Source of the DNA: Opitutia bacterium
GTDB taxonomy: Bacteria; Verrucomicrobiota; Verrucomicrobiia; Opitutales; UBA953
Assembly (NCBI GenBank): GCA_947377865.1
Contig: CANCHK010000002.1
Location: forward strand, 1-64,000
Reading direction: 5' to 3'
DNA: 64,000 nucleotides
A program made the translations under genes and the position numbers. Below the pieces are notes generated by a model. It had not been told where the DNA came from and searched no databases. It saw nothing but the letters and a program-made list of their open reading frames with translations. Below are positions 39,917 through 49,180 of this stretch, piece by piece; positions within the stretch are counted from its first letter, which is position 1; each line of letters begins with the position of its first letter.

Positions 39917-40969
39917 TCAGCCGCGGCCGATCCGCTCCAGCCGATAGGAGCCATCCAGGATCTTCTGGATCCACTGCGGGTTATCCAGATACCATTGGAC
40001 GGTCTTCCGGAAGCCGCTTTGGAAGTTTTCCTGGGGCGCCCAGCCTAATTCCTGCTTGGCGCGGGCGGCATTGATCGCATACCTCATGTCGTGGCCGGGG
40101 CGGTCGGTGACGTAGGTGATGGCGGTGGCGTGCGGCTTGCAGTCCGGGCGCGGCCGCAGTTCGTCCAAGAGGCCGCAGAGCTGGCCCACGAGGTCGATAT
40201 TGCGCTGCTCATTGTCGCCCCCGATGCAGTAAGTCCTGCCCGGCGCGCCTTTTTGGACGGCGGCGAGCAAGGCCCGGGCATGGTCGTCGACATACAGCCA
40301 GTCGCGGATATTCTCGCCTTTGCCGTAGACCGGAATCGGTTCACCGCGGAGGCATTTCAAGATGACCACCGGGATCAGCTTCTCGGGGAACTGATACGGG
40401 CCGTAATTGTTCGAACAGTTGGTGATGACGACCGGCAGACCGTAGGTGTCCATCCACGCCCGGGCCAGGTGATCGCTGGCCGCCTTGCTCGCGCTGTAGG
40501 GCGAGTGCGGGTCATACGGCGTCGTTTCGCTGAAAGCCGGCGCGGCGGGCGCGAGGGATCCGAAGACCTCATCGGTCGAGACGTGCAAGAAGCGAAAGGC
40601 ATCCCGAGGGGGACCGGAGAGTTGGCGCCAATAACCTAAGGCGGCCTGGAGCAGCTGGAACGTCCCGGTGATGTTCGTGGAGATGAATTCGCCCGGGCCG
40701 TCGATCGAGCGATCCACATGCGACTCGGCGGCCAGGTGCATCACGGCGTCCGGGCAGAAGCTCGCCATGGCCTTGCGCATCGCCTCGGCATCGCAGATGT
40801 CCGCCTGGAGGAAGGCGAAGCCCGACTGGCCCTCCAGGTCCGCCAAGGAGGACCGATTACCCGCATAGGTCAGCTTATCGATGACCAAGACCTGATGGCC
40901 GAGGCCGTGCGCCAGTCTCGTGAGGTTAGAGCCGATGAAGCCGGCGCCGCCTGTGATGAGGAGTTTCAT
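39917..40969 (-). CDS. rmlB: dTDP-glucose 4,6-dehydratase
   Basis: [95 protein letters not shown]. Confidence 0.96.
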   Translation of the reverse strand: MKLLITGGAGFIGSNLTRLAHGLGHQVLVIDKLTYAGNRSSLADLEGQSGFAFLQADICDAEAMRKAMASFCPDAVMHLAAESHVDRSIDGPGEFISTNITGTFQLLQAALGYWRQLSGPPRDAFRFLHVSTDEVFGSLAPAAPAFSETTPYDPHSPYSASKAASDHLARAWMDTYGLPVVITNCSNNYGPYQFPEKLIPVVILKCLRGEPIPVYGKGENIRDWLYVDDHARALLAAVQKGAPGRTYCIGGDNEQRNIDLVGQLCGLLDELRPRPDCKPHATAITYVTDRPGHDMRYAINAARAKQELGWAPQENFQSGFRKTVQWYLDNPQWIQKILDGSYRLERIGRG

Positions 40970-40985
40970 GATTTATGGGGATGTA

Positions 40986-43004
40986 TTATTTTGCGAGTTG
41001 AAGTAAGGCCTCGGCGATTCTTGGCCCGACTAGCTCTGCGCCGAACGGGCTAAGGTGATTCGTGTCGATATAATAAAGGGCTCCCTGGCCGTCCCACCAT
41101 TTGACCGACCCGTCAGGATTTTTTAATAAGTCTTGGGTGGTCACGAAAACGACGTTCTTGTTCGCTGCGAAATGATTGGAGAACTTCGCTTCGAAGTCCT
41201 CCCTCCCGGCTTTGGCGCGCAGCGACTCGCTCACCCGCAGTCGATCCAACGGCAGGCCATAGCGATCACGCTGAAAGGCGAAATAGTCGACGGTGCAGAC
41301 ATCGGCTATATCCATGACCGGCGGCTGCTGGACGACGATGAGCTTGGTGTGCCTTGAGGCTTCTTCGAAGAATGGGCGCATACGATCGAACAAGCGCCCA
41401 TCATACCTACAAACAAATAGTAGTCCGGATGGTTTTTCGCTGATAAGGCGACGGCCGAGCGCATTGAATCGATTGAGTTCATCTTCTGATTCGGTCAAGT
41501 GGTCGCGGAACCTATCTTTGATCCACTTTCCTATTTCCGGTAGAGTCGTAGTTGGCGTCGGATCGCCGGCATCCAAGACATGGTAAATCGCTTTGTATCC
41601 CAGCTTCAGGGAGATGGCGTCCACCTGAGCCGCCAGCGTGCAGGCATGTGAGTCGCCCCAGAATAATAATGTCTTGGGGGCGTCCGGATCGCCGCCGACG
41701 GTCACGAAATCGATCGGTCGAGCCGCCTGCTTTGAGTTAAACTTGATGGCATTAAATTTGTCGCCCACTCCGACCGCGGTATTCGACGAGAATAACCCGC
41801 CTAGGCATGTCATCCCTCGGAACCCGCCTACCCACTCGTCGGCTTGCGGGCTGCTTGGATCCTGCGAGGCATAAAGTTTGTGTCGGCCGAAGGAATCGGA
41901 CGCCAGACCTGCGGAAACATACAGCGCTCCGGAGGCGAGGACGATCATCCAAACCGACCCCATTCGGCGGAGGGGTTGTTCAATCCAGCGGTAACTGGCG
42001 ACGGCCAAGGGCGCCGTCAGAGCGAGGGCGATCAATGCCAAGGTCCAAGGATTCAGATAACTGTCGTGCGCGGCGTTCCAAGTCTTCAGGAAAATGATCA
42101 CGGGCCAGTGCCAAAGGTAGAGCGAATAGGAGACCAGTCCGATCCATACCATGCCCGGATGCGCGATCGCCTTGTGAAGGCGGGAATCAGACTTCATTCC
42201 CCAAAGGAACAGCATGACTCCGGGCACCGCCATCAAGGGCCTCAGCCGCTGGAAGATGCTGCCGTAATCCGGGAGGGCGTAGGCCGTTAAGACGATGGCC
42301 AAGCCGGCCCAGCTTGCCGCCGCTGCTCCCCGTCTCGGGCCGATGCCCCCGGCATCTGCCATCGTGGCGAGGGCGATGGTCGCGCCGGCCATGAGCTCCC
42401 ACGCCCGAGGCAAGAGAAGATAGAAAGCTTTGGGCGGATTGGCTGCCGATTGGATCAGAAACCAAACGAAACTCATGAAGCCGAGCCCAAGGACATAGGC
42501 CAAAGTCCGGCCCACGCCTTGATACCGTACCAGCATCCATACCAGCAGAGGAAATAATAAGTAGAACTGCTCTTCGACCCCCAAGGACCAGGTATGTAGC
42601 AAGGGGTCGGCCAGCGCATCGGTCCCCCAATAGTTTCCGATGTTATCGCAGAGGGCGCCATTCCCATTGATCAAAATGACCGCGCGGATCTGCCGGGCGA
42701 TTTCATTCAATTGTATCGGGCTGATCAAAATACCAGCCAGCAAGACCCCGGACATCATCGCGATCAAAGCGGGCAGGATTCGCCTGATTCGGCGGCGATA
42801 AAATCCGGCGAAAGTGAACGTGTTCTCAGTGATTTCCTTGGCGATGATGCCTGTGATCAGGTAGCCTGAAATCACGAAAAAGACGTCCACGCCAAGATAT
42901 CCGCCGGGCAACCAGTCCGGATTCAGGTGAAACAGGATGACCGGCAGCACGGCGATCGCGCGCAGCGCATCGACAGCATGAATTCTTTCAGGGGTTGATG
43001 ACAT
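40986..43004 (-). CDS. Acyltransferase 3 (OafA-like) with C-terminal SGNH-like domain
   Basis: RIHAVDALRAIAVLPVILFHLNPDWLPGGYLGVDVFFVISGYLIT; TLLFWGDSHACTLAAQVD. Confidence 0.93.
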   Translation of the reverse strand: MSSTPERIHAVDALRAIAVLPVILFHLNPDWLPGGYLGVDVFFVISGYLITGIIAKEITENTFTFAGFYRRRIRRILPALIAMMSGVLLAGILISPIQLNEIARQIRAVILINGNGALCDNIGNYWGTDALADPLLHTWSLGVEEQFYLLFPLLVWMLVRYQGVGRTLAYVLGLGFMSFVWFLIQSAANPPKAFYLLLPRAWELMAGATIALATMADAGGIGPRRGAAAASWAGLAIVLTAYALPDYGSIFQRLRPLMAVPGVMLFLWGMKSDSRLHKAIAHPGMVWIGLVSYSLYLWHWPVIIFLKTWNAAHDSYLNPWTLALIALALTAPLAVASYRWIEQPLRRMGSVWMIVLASGALYVSAGLASDSFGRHKLYASQDPSSPQADEWVGGFRGMTCLGGLFSSNTAVGVGDKFNAIKFNSKQAARPIDFVTVGGDPDAPKTLLFWGDSHACTLAAQVDAISLKLGYKAIYHVLDAGDPTPTTTLPEIGKWIKDRFRDHLTESEDELNRFNALGRRLISEKPSGLLFVCRYDGRLFDRMRPFFEEASRHTKLIVVQQPPVMDIADVCTVDYFAFQRDRYGLPLDRLRVSESLRAKAGREDFEAKFSNHFAANKNVVFVTTQDLLKNPDGSVKWWDGQGALYYIDTNHLSPFGAELVGPRIAEALLQLAK

Positions 43005-43012
43005 TTTTACTT

Positions 43013-44143
43013 TCAGGCGAACTGCGAACGAATCATGTTAATCACCCGCTCCCGCGCTTCTTCGGACATGGCCGAGCCGGATGGCAGGCAGAGGCCATGG
43101 TCGAAAAGCCGTTCGCTGACCTGCCCTCCGTGCATTTCGGCGGAGGCGAAGACGGGCTGGAGATGCATGGGCTTCCAGACGGGGCGGGCTTCGATGTTCT
43201 CGGCCTCGAGCGCGAGCCGGACTTGCTCACGGGTGACGCCCGCGATCTTGGGGTCGATGCTGAGGCAGGTGAGCCAATGGGTCGACTGACCCCACGAGGC
43301 TTCTGGCTGCATGGTCACGCCTGGGAGGGATTTAAAGGCTTCGGCATACGCCTTGAAGTGACCGCGCCGACGCGAGACTTTTCCGGAGAGGCGCGTGAGC
43401 TGACCAAGCCCGATGCTGGCGGCGATATTACTGAGGCGATAGTTATACCCGATGGTGGAATGCTGGTAGTGCGGAGCCGCATCGCGCGCCTGAGTGGCGA
43501 GGAATCGTGCCTGATTAGCAAGTGCCGCATCATCCGTGACCAGCATACCGCCGCCGCCAGTGGTGATGATTTTGTTGCCGTTAAAGGAATGGATACCAAA
43601 TAGGCCGAAGGAACCCGGCGAAGCCTCGCCATAGGTCGCACCAAGGGCTTCGGCGGCGTCTTCGATGAGCTTGACGCCATGCTTGTCGCAACAAGCTTTA
43701 ATCGGGGAGATATCCGCCGCCTGGCCATAAAGGTGGACGAGGATGAGCGCTTTGGGAGTCTTGCCGGCTTTGGCTTTCTGTTCGATGACCGCACAGGCCA
43801 GTGCGGGATCCATGTTCCAACTACGCGCTTCGGAATCGATGAAGACGGGTTTGGCGCCGAGATAAGTAATCGGCGAAGCCGACGCGACGAAAGTCAGCGA
43901 GGAGCACAGGACTTCGTCCCCGGCACCGACGCCAGCGAGTCGGAGCGCAAGATGCAGGGCAGCGGTCCCGGATGAAACGGCGACGGCATGCTTGGACCCC
44001 ACGAGCTGGGCGAAATCCTGCTCGAATGCGTCGAGATTTGGCCCAGCCGGCGCGACCCAATTGGATTGGAAAGCTTCCAGGACATATTCGATTTCGGCGG
44101 AACCCACATCTGGAGGGGATAAGTAAATTCTGTTTGGGTTCAT
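43013..44143 (-). CDS. DegT/DnrJ/EryC1/StrS aminotransferase (PglE-like)
   Basis: IYLSPPDVGSAEIEYVLEAFQSNWVAPAGPNLDAFEQDFA; KLIEDAAEALGATYG; SFNGNKIITTGGGGML. Confidence 0.92.
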   Translation of the reverse strand: MNPNRIYLSPPDVGSAEIEYVLEAFQSNWVAPAGPNLDAFEQDFAQLVGSKHAVAVSSGTAALHLALRLAGVGAGDEVLCSSLTFVASASPITYLGAKPVFIDSEARSWNMDPALACAVIEQKAKAGKTPKALILVHLYGQAADISPIKACCDKHGVKLIEDAAEALGATYGEASPGSFGLFGIHSFNGNKIITTGGGGMLVTDDAALANQARFLATQARDAAPHYQHSTIGYNYRLSNIAASIGLGQLTRLSGKVSRRRGHFKAYAEAFKSLPGVTMQPEASWGQSTHWLTCLSIDPKIAGVTREQVRLALEAENIEARPVWKPMHLQPVFASAEMHGGQVSERLFDHGLCLPSGSAMSEEARERVINMIRSQFA

Positions 44144-44165
44144 TTTGAATGGTGCTAAAGTTTTG

Positions 44166-44247
44166 GGTGACGGGTGACAGCCCCCGGGGCATCGGCATTT
44201 CAGGTTTCGGCTATTCGGCCCTCGGCAATCAGGCTTCGGCCATCAGC
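44166..44247 (+). repeat. Heptamer array, left inverted terminus of 4HB element 2
   Basis: GGTGACG GGTGACA GCCCCCG GGGCATC GGCATTTC AGGTTTC GGCTATTC GGCCCTC GGCAATC AGGCTTC GGCCATC. Confidence 0.75.
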
Positions 44248-44303
44248 GGTGCACGTGTCTGAGTGGTGTTAACTTATCAGGGGTTGAGCCTTAGAGGTCT
44301 ACG

Positions 44304-44714
44304 ATGGATTTGGTGGCTAATCTTAAAATAATTACTGGGATGAATAAGCTTTTCCAGCCGCTGCGCGTACTCGAATTAGCTAAACAAACTGCGGAGGATG
44401 TTTACCTGCTAACAGGCGATCGGAGATTCGAACGTGAATCTACCTTAAAGAACCAGTTGCGACGTGCTGTGTTATCCGTGCCTAGCAACATAGCCGAAGG
44501 AGAGGGACGCCGATACTCCCAGGAAGGCATTCGCTTCTTTAAAATCGCCATCGCTTCAGCAGAGGAGGCGAAAATTCAGCTGTCTTTAGGCACACGAATT
44601 GGCATAGTGCCTCTGGATAAAGCCAATAAAGCGATTGGCGACCTATCGTCGGTCTGTCGGATGTTGAACAAGCTCATATTTAGTCGAACTTCTCGCGGCA
44701 CGAAACTCGAGTGA
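44304..44714 (+). CDS. Four-helix-bundle protein (S23/IVS type), intact
   Basis: FQPLRVLELAKQTAEDVYLLTGDRRFERESTLKNQLRRAVLSVPSNIAEGEGRRYSQEGIRFFKIAIASAEEAKIQLSLGTRIG. Confidence 0.88.
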   Translation: MDLVANLKIITGMNKLFQPLRVLELAKQTAEDVYLLTGDRRFERESTLKNQLRRAVLSVPSNIAEGEGRRYSQEGIRFFKIAIASAEEAKIQLSLGTRIGIVPLDKANKAIGDLSSVCRMLNKLIFSRTSRGTKLE

Positions 44715-44797
44715 ACCCGATGGCCGAAGCCTGATACCCGAAGGCCGAATCGCTGGCTCCCGGATGGCCGACTTCCCGGTGGCCGTCACCCGTCACC
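44714..44797 (-). repeat. Heptamer array, right inverted terminus of 4HB element 2
   Basis: Reverse complement GGTGACG GGTGACG GCCACCG GGAAGTC GGCCATC ... GGCCTTC GGGTATC AGGCTTC GGCCATC GGG. Confidence 0.75.
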
Positions 44798-44847
44798 TGT
44801 ATCAGAGACTTTGCTTTTTTTACTCCCACCCGCCAACACCTTACATT

Positions 44848-44890
44848 TACACTTTTGCACAAGCCACAGGCTGGTTGCACTTTTGCACTT
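44848..44890 (+). repeat. Partial TTTGCAC element (copy 3)
   Basis: acttttgcacaagccacaggctggttgcacttttgcac, similar to 172-217 and 62261-62304. Confidence 0.7.
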
Positions 44891-44899
44891 CAATAATGC

Positions 44900-45028
44900 C
44901 TACTTCCACTTCTGGTCCGCGTATATCCCCAGCTGGCCCAAGGCTTCCCATAATCCTTTGTTCGCCGGATCGGCCAATAATTCCTCCATCCACTGCCCGC
45001 TTGAGATTCGCACCAACCTCTGCTCATG
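44900..45028 (-). pseudogene. C-terminal remnant of a second EpsI-like gene
   Basis: HEQRLVRISSGQWMEELLADPANKGLWEALGQLGIYADQKWK* versus C-terminus at 48456: NEQMFIRISSSKNIPELLNDAEIAGLIGKMGRLGIFTDERWR*. Confidence 0.85.
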
Positions 45029-45039
45029 AGGAAGAGTTA

Positions 45040-46947
45040 TTAGGCCGCAGGGGCGTCGACGAACTGACGACACCAGATCTCGACGCAGGCCAAGGCTAGA
45101 ATCGGATAACTCGCGTCGGTCCGCCCGGAACGGTTATCGGAGATTAGCTGCCGCACCGCATCCGGATCGAAAAGCCCACGCCGGGCGAGGGATTCTCGAC
45201 TGAGGTAGTCTGCTTCGATCCGATTATCCTTGGCCGTCATCCAACCCCGCAAGGGGATGCCGAAACCCGTCTTGGGCCGATAGATGATTTCCTTGGGCAA
45301 GATTCCCTCCATCGATTTTCGGAAGATCCACTTTCCGACCTGGCCATACTGCTTATAGTCAACGGGCAGCCGCGTCGCGAAATCGACCAGATCGCGATCG
45401 AGGAAAGGCACCCGTACTTCGACGCCAGCCGCCATCGACATCTTATCGGTATAGTTCAGGTTATGGTCCGTGAGGAAATATTTCGCTTCCAGGTATAGCA
45501 TCTGGTTCAACCCCAACGTCCCGGCAGGCAGGGAGCGCAGGGCCTCGTTCAGCGGCAAGCTGGGGTCCGGAAAGATGCCCGCGGCTTTTATTTCCTTGGA
45601 CCAAAGCCCCTGGAGCCGATCCTGCTCCAACCATTGGAAATAGCCGACCATGCGTTCATTCGACGACAGGGCGGCCTGACGAAAGGCCTTGTGCATCCGT
45701 CGGCCCCAAGGCGTGGCTTGGCGGGCATACCCCGAAAGGTCGGCGAGCGAATGCCGGGCGAATGCCGGCAGCCACCGCCAATATTTTTCGAACGCCAAGG
45801 CCTGATGCCGGCGATAACCCGTAAAAATATCGTCTCCGCCGGCACCGGAAAGCAGCACCTTGATGCCCTGCTGCCGGGCCTGCTGACAGATATAAAAACT
45901 ATTGAGGGCGGCCGGATCGGCTTGGGGCTCGTCCAGGTGCCAGACCAGTTTTTCCAAATCGACCAGCTTATCCTGGGCTACTTCGGCGACATGCAGGTTC
46001 AGCCCAAGCGCCTTGGCCGCCAAACGCGCATAGGGGAGGTCATCGACGAAACCTTCCTTGGCGCCCGCCGACGAGCGGACGTCGATGGTGAAACAATCCA
46101 GCCGACGGGAACCGAGACGCCTCTGGGCCAACGCGCATATGGCGCTGGAATCCAATCCGCCGGATAAGAACGCCCCCAGGGGCGCATCGGAAGCCATCTG
46201 CCGCCCGACTGCCGTATCCAGCCGGTCGCGGAGCTCGGAAGCCGCGCCTGGAACGGTGAATGGCAAGGGCTCCTGCCCGTAAGGTAGTTCATAAAAACAC
46301 CACTCGCGGACCTTTCGGCCGTCCGAGATCTTGACGGCATGGCCGGGCGGGAGTTTCTGGACGGACTTGAAGAGGGTGTGCGCCCCGGGACTGTATAAAT
46401 ACGTCAGGTACTGCGAAACGCCCTGCAGGTCCAGGCTCCGGTCGAAATCCGGGACCTGCAGCAGGGCTTTGATCTCGGAGGCGAAGGCGAAGTGGCTCCT
46501 GGTCTGCAAGCAGTACAACGGCTTCACCCCCAGGCCATCGCGGGCGAGCAAGACGGTGCGCTGCCGGTGATCGTAGATGGCCAGGGCGAAGATGCCGTTC
46601 AGCTTGCCCAACATGTCATCGCCCCAGCGGAGGTATGCGGCGAGCAATACTTCGGTGTCTCCGCTGGAACGAAACTCGTAACCGGATGCCAACTCGGCCC
46701 TTAGTTCGCGGAAGTTATAGACCTCGCCGTTGAACACGATCGTCGCCAGTCCGGCAGGGTCGGTCATCGGCTGCGTCGCCGTGACGCCGAGATCCTGGAT
46801 CGCGAGCCGGGTCTGGGCCAGCGCCAACCGGGCCTCCGGAGCGAAGAAGCTGCCCGACCCGTCGGGCCCGCGATGCGCCAGCAGGGCCTGCGCTCTTTGG
46901 GCCAATGCTTGGGCGTTTGGGCCGATGGCCCCGAAAATTCCACACAT
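45040..46947 (-). CDS. asnB: Asparagine synthase (glutamine-hydrolysing)
   Basis: MCGIFGAIGPNAQALAQRAQALLAHRGPDGSGSF; GAFLSGGLDSSAICALAQ. Confidence 0.94.
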   Translation of the reverse strand: MCGIFGAIGPNAQALAQRAQALLAHRGPDGSGSFFAPEARLALAQTRLAIQDLGVTATQPMTDPAGLATIVFNGEVYNFRELRAELASGYEFRSSGDTEVLLAAYLRWGDDMLGKLNGIFALAIYDHRQRTVLLARDGLGVKPLYCLQTRSHFAFASEIKALLQVPDFDRSLDLQGVSQYLTYLYSPGAHTLFKSVQKLPPGHAVKISDGRKVREWCFYELPYGQEPLPFTVPGAASELRDRLDTAVGRQMASDAPLGAFLSGGLDSSAICALAQRRLGSRRLDCFTIDVRSSAGAKEGFVDDLPYARLAAKALGLNLHVAEVAQDKLVDLEKLVWHLDEPQADPAALNSFYICQQARQQGIKVLLSGAGGDDIFTGYRRHQALAFEKYWRWLPAFARHSLADLSGYARQATPWGRRMHKAFRQAALSSNERMVGYFQWLEQDRLQGLWSKEIKAAGIFPDPSLPLNEALRSLPAGTLGLNQMLYLEAKYFLTDHNLNYTDKMSMAAGVEVRVPFLDRDLVDFATRLPVDYKQYGQVGKWIFRKSMEGILPKEIIYRPKTGFGIPLRGWMTAKDNRIEADYLSRESLARRGLFDPDAVRQLISDNRSGRTDASYPILALACVEIWCRQFVDAPAA

Positions 46948-47058
46948 CGTCTAGGTAAGTTATGGGTTCTATTCTGTTCTTACAATAACCGTCCGGAGGA
47001 CGCTCTGTATAGTTTCGCCAACGAATTTATAACGGCCCGACTGACTCCGCTCCTGATC

Positions 47059-48435
47059 TCACGCGCCGGGAGCCGGAGATTCGGAGATGACCAGGCGCAG
47101 CTTGCCGCTGGCCGTGCGCGGCAGCCTTTCTGCGTACGCGATCTGGTAATCGCAGAGGAAGCCGAAGCGTTGCATGAGCTGTTTTTTCATGGCGGCTTCG
47201 TCTTCCGGACTGAACCCGAAGCCTTTCACGACCCTGATCTCGACCTTGCCGGCTTCCCTTTGGATGAATTGCGCTTCGATGACGTGAGGGGCGTCGGCGA
47301 AGATCAAGGACAAGGCGGCGGCGCCGACCATGGTGCCGTTTTTCAATTTCACGAAATCCTGTTCGCGGCCGTTGATGGAAATGACTTGCCTCGCCGTCCC
47401 TTCGCCTGATGCCGCCTCGAGGAGCTCGCAGTCGTCGCCGGGGGCGTAACGGAAAAGCGGGAAGGCCGGGTTATGCCAATTAGTGCCGATGATCCGGTGG
47501 CCGGCGGCGACGGGGAGGAACTCGACGGCGGCGTAATCTTCGTCGACCAACATCCGCCCATCCTTCGTCTCCGAGAAATTGGCCACCGATTCCGCCATGC
47601 CATAATGCTGGTAGACCGGGGCGCCAAAAGCCTGCTTGATCCTCTGCCTGAGCTGAGGGGTCAGGTTTTCCGAACCGGTAGTGATCAAACTTAGCCCGGC
47701 AAGGGGGGGAATGCCTTCTTCTAGCATCCATGTCGCCATCAGGCTGATGCCTGAGGGGTAGCCGTGGACCCACTTTGCCCCCATCTTCTCAAGCTTGCCT
47801 AAGTAATATCCGAAGGTTTCGCGACTTAGGTGCTGCGTGCTGAAAATAATCTGCCGCGTCGCCTCGCTGATGCGCCAGAATGGCGGTTTGCTTCGCGTCA
47901 ATGGAATCAGACAGCGCCCTCCGAAATGGGCGCAGACCGTTTCTCGGCTGAGACCGAGGTTAAGGCGGTACCTCCACCAGGTGGCCCAGCGCTGGGCTTC
48001 GGCCTCCCGAGTCTCGTGGAAAACCAAGCCGCTGCCCGTACTTCCGCCGGTGTGCGTCCGGAGAAGGCCGTCCCGGGCAATCAAGGGATTGGCGATGCGA
48101 TCGAGGTTTTGCCGCACCTCATCCTTGGTCAAGACCGGCAGCTTCGCTAATTCCGCGAACGGGTCGGACGCGTCAGGATTGACGGAATGGACCGAAAACT
48201 TGTCCGCCCAAAAAGGGCTGTGCCGGGCATATTTGAGGTGCGATGAAAGCATCATCGCCCGATAATCGTCCAGCTGGCCCTTTGTGAACGCAGCCCGCGC
48301 GACGGAGGCCCGTAGGCATCGCTCGAACAGCGGACCATATCGGTGCTTCTGCAGATCCTTGGCGCGCCAATCCACCGCAAGCTGCTGGGCAAAGGAGGGC
48401 AGATGCTGGTAGATGGTCTCGGTGTCTATTTTCAT
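47059..48435 (-). CDS. CapK / phenylacetate-CoA ligase-like AMP-forming enzyme
   Basis: LLRTHTGGSTGSGLVFHETREAEAQRWATWWRYRLNLGLSRE; INGREQDFVKLKNGTMV. Confidence 0.85.
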   Translation of the reverse strand: MKIDTETIYQHLPSFAQQLAVDWRAKDLQKHRYGPLFERCLRASVARAAFTKGQLDDYRAMMLSSHLKYARHSPFWADKFSVHSVNPDASDPFAELAKLPVLTKDEVRQNLDRIANPLIARDGLLRTHTGGSTGSGLVFHETREAEAQRWATWWRYRLNLGLSRETVCAHFGGRCLIPLTRSKPPFWRISEATRQIIFSTQHLSRETFGYYLGKLEKMGAKWVHGYPSGISLMATWMLEEGIPPLAGLSLITTGSENLTPQLRQRIKQAFGAPVYQHYGMAESVANFSETKDGRMLVDEDYAAVEFLPVAAGHRIIGTNWHNPAFPLFRYAPGDDCELLEAASGEGTARQVISINGREQDFVKLKNGTMVGAAALSLIFADAPHVIEAQFIQREAGKVEIRVVKGFGFSPEDEAAMKKQLMQRFGFLCDYQIAYAERLPRTASGKLRLVISESPAPGA

Positions 48436-48455
48436 TGGTTACGCTTGGTCGCGGC

Positions 48456-49178
48456 TTACCTCCAGCGTTCGTCCGTAAAGATGCCCAGCCGGCCCATCTT
48501 CCCGATCAACCCGGCGATCTCGGCATCATTCAGCAGCTCCGGGATGTTCTTGCTGCTGCTGATCCGGATGAACATCTGCTCATTCTTCTGATTAATCCCG
48601 TAGGTGCGGATATCTTTCCAGACGAGCGGCAGCCGTTCGAGCCGGCCGATGAATCCGTCGCGCCAACCGGCACGCTGATCCTCATATCGATTCGGCTCTC
48701 CGTTGACCAGATGCCAGAAGGCGACGTTCTGTTTGCCGCCGTTCGGAACGATATATTGGCCGAACTCATAGGGCCAGAGCACGCGCTCCCCCGCCCTACC
48801 GGAAACGGCATACAAGCGCTCGGTTCGTACGCAGCCGCTATTGACCCAACAAGAATCCGGATTGTGCGAGCCGGCGTCGACGACCGACACTTTCCCGGGC
48901 TCCCAGTAGGCGACGTAGACGAGCAACTGGACTTGCCCTCGGACGTAAAGCACCTGTTTGGCCTGGCTGTAATTAAGGATGCCTTTCGCACTGGCCAACT
49001 CGGCCGAAGAACCGGCAATCGGAATATCCCGCCGCTGCCACCCGGCCACTTCCGGTAAGGCTAGCGCCAGATCACCAGTGAAGCCACGCGGCCGGGAAGA
49101 GGCAAACTCTGAAAGGAGCACCAGCGTCAGCAGGCCGACTAGCATTACGGCACCGAAAATGAGCAGGACCTTGCGCAT
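48456..49178 (-). CDS. Exosortase-associated EpsI-like protein
   Basis: One N-terminal TM, LPEVAGWQRRDIP, VQLLVYVAYWEPGKVSVVDAGSHNPDSCWVNSGCV; ATG at 49178. Confidence 0.72.
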   Translation of the reverse strand: MRKVLLIFGAVMLVGLLTLVLLSEFASSRPRGFTGDLALALPEVAGWQRRDIPIAGSSAELASAKGILNYSQAKQVLYVRGQVQLLVYVAYWEPGKVSVVDAGSHNPDSCWVNSGCVRTERLYAVSGRAGERVLWPYEFGQYIVPNGGKQNVAFWHLVNGEPNRYEDQRAGWRDGFIGRLERLPLVWKDIRTYGINQKNEQMFIRISSSKNIPELLNDAEIAGLIGKMGRLGIFTDERWR

Positions 49179-49180
49179 GC

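Noticed and set aside
44304-44714. Avd accessory protein of a diversity-generating retroelement (also a four-helix bundle)
   Set aside because: No reverse transcriptase, template repeat or variable repeat seen anywhere in the window.
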